Shown here one piece after another: positions 8,593-16,239 of a DNA stretch of 34,914 nt. Made by a program: the position numbers and the translations under genes. The stretch covers positions 11,954-46,867 of the forward strand of contig PLEW01000041.1 of assembly GCA_003136555.1 (NCBI GenBank), given 5' to 3'. Within the stretch, counting starts at the first letter, position 1. Every line of letters begins with the position of its first letter. Source of the DNA: Planctomycetota bacterium. GTDB taxonomy: Bacteria > Planctomycetota > UBA11346. A model generated the notes under the pieces. It was not told the DNA's origin and did not search any database. It saw only the letters and a program-made list of their open reading frames with translations.

Positions 8593-8988
8593 ATGACCGC
8601 AACGAGGCACATCCTCATGGGGCATACACCGGAGTCCAATCGAGCTCTGCCGAGCGGCAAGGACAAGACACCCTTGGGCAGCCGCATCCTGCCGGGCAAG
8701 GACAAGACACCGCTCGGCAACCGCATCCTGCCGCCCAAGGACAAGGTGGCTGCGGCCGGCCGCAGCGTGCCGGCCAAGGTCCTGACCAAGGAGCAGAACG
8801 CCGTACTCGACCAGCAGCTGCTCGCCTTGCTGCGCAGCCTGAATCTCGCCATCGCCCAGGTCTCGCAGGTGCGTGAGCTGCGCTACTCCCAGCCAGAAGC
8901 AGCCATTCCCGCAGCGGCCATGGCGAGCACCCTCCAGCATCTCCTGGAGGCCCAGGCGCTGGTCGAAGGGCTCACGCCACCTCCCTGA
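8593..8988 (+). CDS. Small repeat-containing protein of unknown function
   Basis: The 131-residue product starts at an ATG with GGGGA 8 bases upstream. Residues 22-47 are two near-identical copies of the 13-residue unit GKDKTPLGxRILP, followed by a partial third copy (PKDK). The N-terminal half is basic and probably disordered. The second half, from about residue 66, is Ala/Leu/Gln-rich and probably a helical hairpin. No signal peptide or family is recognised. An open frame on the opposite strand overlaps it, but the ribosome site and the repeat in phase with the codons favour this one. Confidence 0.5.
   Translation: MTATRHILMGHTPESNRALPSGKDKTPLGSRILPGKDKTPLGNRILPPKDKVAAAGRSVPAKVLTKEQNAVLDQQLLALLRSLNLAIAQVSQVRELRYSQPEAAIPAAAMASTLQHLLEAQALVEGLTPPP
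8656..8733 (+). repeat. Two 39-bp tandem repeats inside a small gene
   Basis: Copies at 8656-8694 and 8695-8733 are nearly identical and begin GGCAAGGACAAGACACC. A truncated third copy (CCCAAGGACAAG) follows. The 39-bp period is 13 codons, so gain or loss of units keeps the frame. Confidence 0.85.
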
Positions 8989-9001
8989 CGGCCGACAGCC
9001 G

Positions 9002-9029
9002 CGAGCGAGAGCGATGCAATCGTTGCTCG
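9002..9029 (+). terminator. Possible hairpin downstream of small repeat gene
   Basis: CGAGC (9002-9006) pairs with GCTCG (9025-9029), and an inner GCGAT/ATCGT stem closes on a 3-base loop with a bulge. It lies 14 bases after the stop of the small gene. Weak support. Confidence 0.3.
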
Positions 9030-9186
9030 TGCCGGCATCATGCCGATGCACCTGCTGCACAGGCGCATGGCCCAGCAGTGGTTGCACCCGGCGCGCCGGC
9101 GGGCTAACCTGGGAGGAGATGCTCAACGGCAGCGTCCACAGCAGTATTTCTTGGAGTGCCCTAGAGCAGTTCGCGGAATCGGGACG

Positions 9187-11526
9187 ATGTCCAGAGAGAG
9201 GCTTCTGCCAGTGACCTGCGTGACCATCCAGATGGACGACTGCTGCGCGCTCCAGGCGCTGCGACCAGGGTCTGCTGTCCGCCGGGTGTGTGCCGGCCTC
9301 CTGGTGCTGTGGCTGATCCTTGCCGGCAGCCCCGGCCGTGCCCAGGCTGCCGATCTCAGGCAAGTCGCGCTCTCGTCGCCGATGAACACCATGGTGCGTG
9401 CGGACCATGTTCCTGCTGGTCCGACCCGCATCGAGGCCGAGATCATCGTCCCGGCTGATGCGCCGGCGGATCTGGGGGTGGGAGGCTACCTGGCGGATGG
9501 GCACGGGCGCTGGTTCCGCAGCCCCATCGCCCGGACGCTCGAACCGGGTCGCCATCAGCTCACCTTCGATGTCGGAGATGCAGCAGGGCTGGTCTGCGAA
9601 CCGTACCGGGCCTGCTGGAACGCCTATGCCCGCAGCCAGGCCAAGGAAGGGGGGCTGTTCCTGTGGTCGGCCACCGCGTCACGCTCTGCCATCCAGGTGG
9701 TGCGCCTGGAGATCGTCGCCGACTCCCAGGGGCCAGCCGGGAAGGCGGTCGGCGACGCGCCCGTCGTCAGCCTGCGCGACCTCCGCCTCGACGGCTTCGA
9801 TGACAGGGCTGGGATCATGCGCGGCCGCACCGGGGCGCGCTGGTCCATGGACGTCCGGCCCGATCCCTTCCCGTCGCAGCCCTACGACCTGTCCCTCTTC
9901 GATCTGTCAGCCCTGATCACCACTCCGGATGGCCAGCAGATCCGCATCGGCGGGTTCTACCGCCAGCCGCTCACGATCATCGACCAGGGCGATCGCGAGC
10001 TCGGCGTGCCGAGCGCCGGTGCGTGCTTCGAGGTGCGTTACCGGCCGGGCCTGCCCGGAACCTACAAGATCCGGCTCGACGCGACCTGGGCTGGGCAGGC
10101 GAAATCGCTCGCCCTGGCGCTGCCGGATCTGGTGGTCGAGGGTGAGCCGTGGGATGACTATGTGCGCGCCGACCCGCTCGATCCGCGCTTCTTCTGCACC
10201 GGCAGCCGCATCGGCCTGCGGCGCTTCTACTGGCCGATCGGGCTGAACCTGCATTCGGTCTGGGATCTGCGCACGCGCGACTGCTGCCGCACCGTCCTCA
10301 CCCCCGGACGGCTGTGGAACGCCTATGATGCCTATCTGCGGCGCATCGCCGCCGCCGGCGGCACCGCGGTCGAGATCTGGATGTGCAGCTGGGGCCTGGC
10401 GCTGGAATGGCGCGGCGAGTGGACCGAATTCCATGGCGCCGGCTGCTACAGCGACCAGAACGCCGAGCGCATCGACCGCGTGCTCGACCTCGCCTCGACC
10501 CTCGGCATCCGCGTCAACCTGGTGATCAACAACCACGGCCAGGCGTCGACCAGCTGCGACAAGGAATGGGATGCCAATCCCTGGAACACCGCCAATGGCG
10601 GTCCGGTCGCAGCGGCGGAGCGCTTCTTCACCGATGCCGCAGCGCTCGAAGGACAGGAGCGCTATCGCCGCTACATCATCGCCCGCTGGGCAGACCATCC
10701 CGCAGTGCTGGGCTGGAAGCTCTGGAGCGAGCAGAATCTCACCGCCGGCGGCGGCAGCCTGCGCGCCTGGCATGTGCACGCGGCGGAACGCTGGGAGGCG
10801 CTCGATCATTATGGCCATGGGGTGACCACCCACTGGTCGGGCGACTATCGGGCCCCGGATCGCGCGATCGTCGAACAGCCGGCGCTCTCCTACGTCTGCA
10901 TCGATGCCTACCATGGGCGTGAGACCCTGCTGGCGCAGCTGATCTGGGACGGCAGCAATGCCAGTGACAGCCTGGCGCGCTTCGGCAAGCCCGTCCTGGT
11001 CACCGAATACGGCGGCACCTCGGGCGCCGGGCCCCAGCCGCAGATCATCGCCGAGCATCATTCCGGGCCCTTCGCCGCGCTGGTGTCGGGCTGCTCCGGC
11101 TCGCCCATGCTGTGGTGGTTCGAATGGGTGGACCAGCAAGGCCTCTACCAGCCGTTCCGGGCGATCGCTCGCTTCATCGCCGGCGAGGATCTGCGCGGCC
11201 AAGCAGCGCACAGCGTCCTGATCGCGACCCTGCCCGACCAGCCGCGCCTGTGGTCCCATGCCTGGTCGCGTGCCGGCCGCATGCTGGGATACCTCCTCGA
11301 TACCACCTGGCAGGGCGGTGGGAGCGCGCGCAGCTACGCCGCCGGAGAGATGCGGCTGGTCATCGGCGACCAGGTGGCACCCGGGACCTGCCATCTCGAA
11401 TGGTGGGATGCCGACAGCGGCGAGCTGGTCGAGAGCCGCATGTTCGAGCATCCCGGCGGGATGCTCGCGCTCACCGTCCCGGGATTCACCCGCCACCTGG
11501 CCTTCAAGCTCGCGCGCGCACCCTGA
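9187..11526 (+). CDS. Large secreted glycoside hydrolase (clan GH-A-like)
   Basis: From the ATG at 9187 the product has 779 residues; the ATG at 9232 is an alternative that still keeps the signal peptide (about RRVCAGLLVLWLILAG to AQAADL). Residues about 45-330 form beta-sandwich-like N-terminal domains. From about 330 a TIM-barrel region includes the LWSEQN segment with Glu515 as likely acid/base and VTEYGG with Glu607 as likely nucleophile. This is the arrangement of clan GH-A enzymes (GH5/GH39-like). A short C-terminal beta domain closes the protein. The substrate is unknown; a plant or algal polysaccharide is a fair guess. It ends at a hairpin shared with the convergent metR. Confidence 0.75.
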   Translation: MSRERLLPVTCVTIQMDDCCALQALRPGSAVRRVCAGLLVLWLILAGSPGRAQAADLRQVALSSPMNTMVRADHVPAGPTRIEAEIIVPADAPADLGVGGYLADGHGRWFRSPIARTLEPGRHQLTFDVGDAAGLVCEPYRACWNAYARSQAKEGGLFLWSATASRSAIQVVRLEIVADSQGPAGKAVGDAPVVSLRDLRLDGFDDRAGIMRGRTGARWSMDVRPDPFPSQPYDLSLFDLSALITTPDGQQIRIGGFYRQPLTIIDQGDRELGVPSAGACFEVRYRPGLPGTYKIRLDATWAGQAKSLALALPDLVVEGEPWDDYVRADPLDPRFFCTGSRIGLRRFYWPIGLNLHSVWDLRTRDCCRTVLTPGRLWNAYDAYLRRIAAAGGTAVEIWMCSWGLALEWRGEWTEFHGAGCYSDQNAERIDRVLDLASTLGIRVNLVINNHGQASTSCDKEWDANPWNTANGGPVAAAERFFTDAAALEGQERYRRYIIARWADHPAVLGWKLWSEQNLTAGGGSLRAWHVHAAERWEALDHYGHGVTTHWSGDYRAPDRAIVEQPALSYVCIDAYHGRETLLAQLIWDGSNASDSLARFGKPVLVTEYGGTSGAGPQPQIIAEHHSGPFAALVSGCSGSPMLWWFEWVDQQGLYQPFRAIARFIAGEDLRGQAAHSVLIATLPDQPRLWSHAWSRAGRMLGYLLDTTWQGGGSARSYAAGEMRLVIGDQVAPGTCHLEWWDADSGELVESRMFEHPGGMLALTVPGFTRHLAFKLARAP

Positions 11527-11532
11527 GCCGCC

Positions 11533-11559
11533 GCCGCCGCGCGCTTCCCCCGCGGCGGC
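11533..11559. terminator. Hairpin between convergent hydrolase and metR genes
   Basis: GCCGCCGCG (11533-11541) and CGCGGCGGC (11551-11559) form a perfect 9-bp G/C stem with a 9-base loop, placed between the two converging stop codons. No T-run. Confidence 0.6.
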
Positions 11560-11565
11560 GATGGT

Positions 11566-12573
11566 TCAGCGCCGCCGGAGCGCGGAGCGGGCGGTCGCGC
11601 GCACCGCAGGCGCGCTGCGCGGTGCGGTTATGCCCTCGAGGGTGGCGAAGCTGACCTTGCGGGCGATGGCGACGAAGCGGTCGATCGCCACCGCCTCGCG
11701 GTCGCTGCTGCGGCGCAGCACGGCGAGCTGCGACCACACGCCGCTGCCGAGAGGGCGCAGCGCCACGCTGCCCGAGGCCTCTGCCCCGGCGGCGGCCCAG
11801 CGCGGCAGGGCGGCGATGCCGTGACCGCTGGCCACCAGCTGCAGCACCATGGCGGTGAGCTCGGCGGTGCGCCGGCGCTGGGGCGAGATGCCGGCTGGGC
11901 CCAGGAAGCGCGTGTAGAGATCGAGGCGCGACTCGTCGACCGGGTAGGTGATGACGGTGGCAGCGGCGAAATCAGCAGGAGCGAGTGCCGGCTTGCCAGC
12001 GAGCGGATGGCGAGGCGGCAGCACCGCGACCACCTCATAGCGGAACAGCGCATCCGCCTGGGTGCCCGGCTGGGCGCCTCCGTCGCAGCTGATGACGACA
12101 TCCACGCTGCCATCACGAAGCGCCGGATAGGGGTCGAAGTTGGCGCCGGCGCGCAGATCCATCTCGATGTCCGGGTGCCGCACCCGGTACTCATCGAGGG
12201 CCGGGACCAGCCACTCGAAGCAGGAGTGGCATTCCAGGCTGATGAACAGCCGCCCCGATGAGCCGCTGCGCAGGCGTTCGAGCTCGTCGCCGGCCTGCTG
12301 GATCGCCGGCAGCACGCGTGCGGCGCAGGCGGCCAGCCGCAGGCCGGCGGGAGCCAGCTGGAGCGGACGCCGATCGCGATGCACCAGCGGCAGCCCGAGG
12401 GCCCGCTCGAGATCGCTCAGCAGGTGGGACAGCGCCGATGGCGTGCAATGCAGGTCGCGCGCCGCCGTCGCGAGGCGCTGGTGGCGGCCGATGGCATCGA
12501 GGGCACGGAGATGGCGTACGTCGATCAGCTGGCTGCCATGAGGGCGGCTCATCGAAGCGTGAGGGATGGTCAT
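11566..12573 (-). CDS. metR: LysR-type regulator of methionine synthesis, MetR
   Basis: The product (335 residues from the ATG at 12573) is a LysR-type regulator. An N-terminal winged helix (RHLRALDAIGRHQRLATAAR and SALSHLLSDLERALG) is followed by the effector domain. Segments ECHSCFEWLVPALDEY, NFDPYPALRDG and SRLDLYTRFLGPAGISP closely match MetR of E. coli. MetR activates metE and metH and uses homocysteine as co-effector. It is divergent from metE with only 56 bases between start codons, the classical metR-metE layout. The start is uncertain because upstream and downstream ATGs at 12612 and 12552 also exist. No clear TGAA-N5-TTCA box is visible in the short gap. Confidence 0.92.
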   Translation of the reverse strand: MTIPHASMSRPHGSQLIDVRHLRALDAIGRHQRLATAARDLHCTPSALSHLLSDLERALGLPLVHRDRRPLQLAPAGLRLAACAARVLPAIQQAGDELERLRSGSSGRLFISLECHSCFEWLVPALDEYRVRHPDIEMDLRAGANFDPYPALRDGSVDVVISCDGGAQPGTQADALFRYEVVAVLPPRHPLAGKPALAPADFAAATVITYPVDESRLDLYTRFLGPAGISPQRRRTAELTAMVLQLVASGHGIAALPRWAAAGAEASGSVALRPLGSGVWSQLAVLRRSSDREAVAIDRFVAIARKVSFATLEGITAPRSAPAVRATARSALRRR

Positions 12574-12629
12574 GCTCGGCTCACGGCTGGTGATGCATCC
12601 TGGTGCGCACAACGACGAGGGTACATTCC

Positions 12630-14924
12630 ATGTTCAGCGCTGCCACCCTGGGATTCCCCCGCATCGGCCCCCGACGGGAGCTCAAGCACGCCCTCGAGGC
12701 GTACTGGATCGGGAGCCTGGATGCTGCCGGGCTCGAGCGCGCGGCGGCCGAGATCCGCACCGCCCGCTGGCTGCGGCAGGCGCATCACGGCATCGCCGCG
12801 ATCCCGAGCAACGACTTCTCGCTCTACGATCACGTCCTCGACACCTGCTGCCTGGTCGGTGCCGTACCCGAACGCTTTGGCCGTGCGCCGGCACCCGGCC
12901 TGCAGACCTACTTCCGCATGGCCCGCGGCCAGGCCGGCATCGCCGCCCTGGAGATGACCAAATGGTTCGACACCAACTACCATTACCTGGTACCGGAGCT
13001 CTGCTCCGCCACGCGCTTCGCCGCCGATCCCTCCAAGCCGCTGCGCGAATTCGCCGAGGCGCTCTCGCTCGGCATCCGCACCCGGCCGGTACTGCTGGGA
13101 CCGGTGACCTTCCTGCTGTCGGCCAAGCGCAGCGACGGGGGCGATCCCCTGGAGCTGCTGCCGGGGCTGCTGCCGGCCTATGCGGCGGTGCTCGGCGCCC
13201 TGCGCGATGCCGGCGCCGAGTGGATCCAGATCGACGAGCCCTGCCTGGCGACCGACCTGACGCCCGGCGGGCGCGCTGCTTACCTGACCGCCTACGCCGC
13301 GCTGGCCGCCGCCCAGCCGCATCTGCGCCTGCTGCTGACCACCTACTTCGGCGGCGTCGGCGACCAGCTGGCGCTCATCCGCACCCTGCCCGTCCACGGC
13401 CTGCATCTCGACCTGGTGCGCGACCCCGGCCAGCTGGACGCCGCGCTGGCCGCCATCCCGCGCTGGTGGCTGCTGTCCCTCGGCGTGGTCGATGGACGCA
13501 ACCTCTGGCGGGCCGAACTCGACCGTGCCCTCGCCCTGGTGCGGCGGGCGGCAACCCAGCATCCCGCCGATCTCATCCAGGTGGCGCCCAGCTGCTCGCT
13601 CATGCATGTGCCGGTCGACCTGGACGAGGAGCGGGGCATGGATGCTACCATGGCCTCCTGGCTGTCGTTCGCGGTGCAGAAGCTGGATGAGCTCAAGAGC
13701 ATCGCCCTGGGTGCGGCCAGCGGCGATGCCGCCATCGCCCACCTGCTGGTGGAGAACCGGGCGATGGCGGCGGCCCGTGCATCTTCGCCGCTGCGCCAGG
13801 ATGCCGTGGCCCAGGCGCGCGCGGCGGCGGTGACGGCAGATGATCTGCAGCGCACATCCCCCTTCAGGCAGCGCGACACCCTCCAGCGCACCCGTCTGCG
13901 GCTGCCCGCCTTCCCCACCACCACCATCGGCTCCTTCCCGCAGACGGCGGACGTGCGCCGCCAGCGGGCGGCCTTCAAGGCCGGGTCGCTCGATGAGCCG
14001 GGCTACGAGCGCTTCCTGCGCGCTGAGACCGCTCGCTGCATCCGGCTGCAGGAGGACTGCGGCCTCGACGTCCTGGTCCATGGCGAGTTCGAGCGCAACG
14101 ACATGGTGGAATACTTCGGCGAACGGCTGTCTGGCTTCGCCTTCACCCTCAACGGCTGGGTGCAGAGCTACGGCTCGCGCTGCGTCAAGCCGCCGATCAT
14201 CGTCGGCGATGTCAGCCGCCCGCAGCCGATGACCGTCGACTGGGCGCGCTACGCCCAGTCGCTGACCGCGAAGCCGATGAAGGGCATGATCACCGGTCCG
14301 GTCACCATCGTCCAGTGGTCGTTCGTGCGCGACGATGTGCCGCGCGCACGCGTGTGCCGCCAGATCGCGCTCGCGCTGCGCGACGAGATCGCCGATCTCG
14401 AGGCCGCCGGACTGCCGATCATCCAGGTCGACGAGCCGGCGCTGCGCGAAGGGCTGCCGCTGCGCTCCTGCGAGCGCGAGGCCTACCTCGGCTGGGCGGT
14501 GGCGTGCTTCCGCCTTGCGACCAGCGGGGTCCGCGACGAGACCCAGATCCATACCCACATGTGCTACAGCGAGTTCAACGACATCATCAGCGCGATCGCC
14601 GACCTGGATGCCGACGTCATCTCGATCGAGACCGCCCGCTCGCGCATGGAGCTCCTCGATGCCTTCGAGCGCTTCGCCTACCCCAACGGCATCGGACCGG
14701 GGGTGTACGACATCCACTCGCCGGCCATCCCCGATGCCGGGGCGATGGCTGCGCTGCTCAGGCGCGCCTGCCGGCACCTGCGTCCCGAGCAGGTATGGGT
14801 CAATCCCGATTGCGGGCTGAAGACCAGGGGCTGGGCCGAGATCGGCGTGAGCTTGCGCAACATGGTCCAGGCTGCCCTGGAGCTGCGCCGCGACCCAGCC
14901 GGGAGCAATGGCACGTCGCAGTGA
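12630..14924 (+). CDS. metE: Cobalamin-independent methionine synthase MetE
   Basis: MetE transfers the methyl group of 5-methyltetrahydrofolate-polyglutamate to homocysteine, giving methionine without B12. The product has 764 residues, close to the E. coli length, and begins MFSAATLGFPRIGPRRELK. The zinc/homocysteine ligands are all present: His643 and Cys645 (HTHMCYSEFND), Glu667 (ISIETARSRMELL) and Cys728 (VNPDCGLKTRGW), each two positions beyond the E. coli numbering. GAGG lies about 10 bases before the ATG. It is divergently paired with metR, which should activate it. A SAM or cobalamin riboswitch does not fit in the 56-base gap. Confidence 0.98.
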   Translation: MFSAATLGFPRIGPRRELKHALEAYWIGSLDAAGLERAAAEIRTARWLRQAHHGIAAIPSNDFSLYDHVLDTCCLVGAVPERFGRAPAPGLQTYFRMARGQAGIAALEMTKWFDTNYHYLVPELCSATRFAADPSKPLREFAEALSLGIRTRPVLLGPVTFLLSAKRSDGGDPLELLPGLLPAYAAVLGALRDAGAEWIQIDEPCLATDLTPGGRAAYLTAYAALAAAQPHLRLLLTTYFGGVGDQLALIRTLPVHGLHLDLVRDPGQLDAALAAIPRWWLLSLGVVDGRNLWRAELDRALALVRRAATQHPADLIQVAPSCSLMHVPVDLDEERGMDATMASWLSFAVQKLDELKSIALGAASGDAAIAHLLVENRAMAAARASSPLRQDAVAQARAAAVTADDLQRTSPFRQRDTLQRTRLRLPAFPTTTIGSFPQTADVRRQRAAFKAGSLDEPGYERFLRAETARCIRLQEDCGLDVLVHGEFERNDMVEYFGERLSGFAFTLNGWVQSYGSRCVKPPIIVGDVSRPQPMTVDWARYAQSLTAKPMKGMITGPVTIVQWSFVRDDVPRARVCRQIALALRDEIADLEAAGLPIIQVDEPALREGLPLRSCEREAYLGWAVACFRLATSGVRDETQIHTHMCYSEFNDIISAIADLDADVISIETARSRMELLDAFERFAYPNGIGPGVYDIHSPAIPDAGAMAALLRRACRHLRPEQVWVNPDCGLKTRGWAEIGVSLRNMVQAALELRRDPAGSNGTSQ

Positions 14925-14989
14925 CCGGGGCCGGCCATCCGCCGCAGCGCGTCATGCCGGATGCTGGCTGGACTCTACGCCCAGACTGC

Positions 14990-15023
14990 TTGACCGTCCT
15001 TTCTTAGTGTTATATATACACTA
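14990..15023 (+). promoter_or_regulatory. Promoter with NrtR-type operator, box 1
   Basis: TTGACC (14990-14995) and TATATA (15013-15018) are spaced by 17 bp. The palindrome TAGTGT-N7-ACACTA covers 15005-15023 and overlaps the -10 box, so a bound repressor would block polymerase. It drives the ADP-ribosylglycohydrolase gene at 15088. The same sequence recurs before pncB and nrtR, which identifies it as the likely NrtR site. Confidence 0.85.
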
Positions 15024-15087
15024 TAGCGGATGCCACGGATGGGCCTGGCAAGCAGAGCCATGGTGAGTGGCCGACGGAAGGACCACC

Positions 15088-16104
15088 ATGACTGCAGTGC
15101 CTCTCCGCGACCGGCTGATCGGCGGTGTGATCGGAACCCTGGTCGGCGATGCCCTGGGCGTGCCGGTGGAGTTCACCGCGCGCTCTGCCCGTGACGCCGA
15201 TCCGGTGCAAGGCATGCGCGGCCATGGCACCTGGAACCAGCCCGCCGGGACGTGGAGCGACGACAGCTCCATGACGCTGGTCGCCGCCGCTGTGCTCGCG
15301 CTCAACGGCTGGGATCTCCCGGGGATGATGGATGGCTTCCTGCGCTGGCTGGATGCCGGCGAATGGACCGCGCATGGGGCGGTCTTCGATATCGGCAACC
15401 GCACACGCAACTCCATCATGCTCTACCGCATCGACCGCGATTGGACAGCCTGCGGCGGCGATGATGAGGGCGACAACGGCAATGGCTCGCTGATGCGCTG
15501 CATGCCGGTCTCCTGCTGGCTCTTCGGCAATGGCCTCGCGGGCCAACTGGAAGCCGCCGGCCAGGCCAGTGCGCTCACCCATGCGCACCTGCGCTCGCGC
15601 CTGTGCTGCGCCTGGCACGCGTTGTGGTGCGATGCCGTGCTGAGCGGGCGCGATGTGCGCACCGCGACGCGCACCGCCAACGACCTGCTGCGCCGGCACG
15701 TTCCCGCGTCCGAGCTGCCATGCCTCGCGCGCATCCTCGATGGTTCGATCCTCGACGTTGCCCGCAGCGCGGTGCTGAGCGATGGCTATGTCGTCTCCAC
15801 CCTGCAGGCGTCGCTCTGGTGCCTGGCCCAGCAGCGGGACTATCCTGCAACCGTGCTGGCGGCGGTGAACCTTGGCGGCGATGCCGATACCACCGCTGCG
15901 GTGGCCGGCGGCATGGCCGGCCTGCGGTACGGCGCATCCGCCATCCCCGAGGCCTGGATCGCCGCGCGCGCCCGCCGGGATGACGTACTCGCCCTGGCGG
16001 GACGCTTCGCCGACGCCTGCCTGGACCACTGGGCGGCGTGCGGGGCGAGAGCCGAGCGGATGGCACGCGCGGCAGCCCCGACAGCCTGCAGTGGACGCCG
16101 CTGA
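15088..16104 (+). CDS. draG: ADP-ribosylglycohydrolase (DraG-type)
   Basis: The 338-residue product belongs to the ADP-ribosylglycohydrolase family, di-Mg/Mn enzymes that remove ADP-ribose from proteins or cleave related N- or O-glycosidic ADP-ribosyl bonds. It begins DRLIGGVIGTLVGDALGVPV. Metal ligands appear in TWSDDSSM (Asp58, Asp59) and GGDADTTAA (Asp265, Asp267, Thr268). The start at 15088 has GGAAGG upstream. It has its own NrtR-type promoter and lies ahead of pncB, which ties ADP-ribose removal to NAD salvage. The substrate is not known, and the symbol denotes the family rather than nitrogenase control. The last 15 residues may be affected by a frameshift (see the 16038-16196 entry). 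Confidence 0.92.
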   Translation: MTAVPLRDRLIGGVIGTLVGDALGVPVEFTARSARDADPVQGMRGHGTWNQPAGTWSDDSSMTLVAAAVLALNGWDLPGMMDGFLRWLDAGEWTAHGAVFDIGNRTRNSIMLYRIDRDWTACGGDDEGDNGNGSLMRCMPVSCWLFGNGLAGQLEAAGQASALTHAHLRSRLCCAWHALWCDAVLSGRDVRTATRTANDLLRRHVPASELPCLARILDGSILDVARSAVLSDGYVVSTLQASLWCLAQQRDYPATVLAAVNLGGDADTTAAVAGGMAGLRYGASAIPEAWIAARARRDDVLALAGRFADACLDHWAACGARAERMARAAAPTACSGRR

Positions 16105-16196
16105 CGGCCTGCCTGGACGGCAAGCTGCTTGATGCCCACCTCGCCAGCGCCGCCCATCGCCTGGCGACGGCGCTGGGCTCTCCAGCGACTCCTTGA
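16038..16196 (+). CDS. Possible 52-residue ORF or frameshifted tail of draG
   Basis: A frame starting at GTG 16038 overlaps the end of the ADP-ribosylglycohydrolase gene and runs to TGA 16194-16196. Its second half (WTPLTACLDGKLLDAHLASA onward) looks like an ordinary helical protein with G/C-rich third positions, better than the tail of the annotated gene. It may be a separate small gene, a frameshifted C-terminal extension, or chance. Its stop overlaps the -35 box of pncB. Confidence 0.25.
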   Translation: MRGESRADGTRGSPDSLQWTPLTACLDGKLLDAHLASAAHRLATALGSPATP

Positions 16197-16226
16197 CAAT
16201 GCCGACTTAGTGTAATAACTACACCA
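16193..16226 (+). promoter_or_regulatory. Promoter with NrtR-type operator, box 2
   Basis: A perfect TTGACA -35 box is at 16193-16198. After 9 bases comes TAGTGT-N7-ACACCA (16208-16226), one mismatch from box 1 and at exactly the same distance from the -35 box. The -10 sequence at 17-bp spacing is poor (TAACTA), so this promoter may be weaker. It drives pncB-nadE-sirtuin. Confidence 0.8.
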
Positions 16227-16239
16227 TATTGGAGGCGCC

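Noticed and set aside
8353-9555. 400-codon minus-strand frame over three plus-strand features
   Set aside because: No ribosome site or domain; composition is that of an antisense frame.
9907-11496. 529-codon open frame opposite the large hydrolase gene
   Set aside because: Antisense shadow; the plus strand carries a signal peptide and catalytic motifs.
12574-12629. SAM riboswitch or MetR box between metR and metE
   Set aside because: The gap is only 56 bases, too short for a SAM riboswitch, and TGAA-N5-TTCA was not found. The 8-bp palindrome GATGCATC at 12592-12599 is too short to interpret.
12570-14777. 735-codon open frame on the minus strand opposite metE
   Set aside because: It is the mirror of metE caused by G/C-rich third positions; its translation has no family features, while metE has all catalytic residues.
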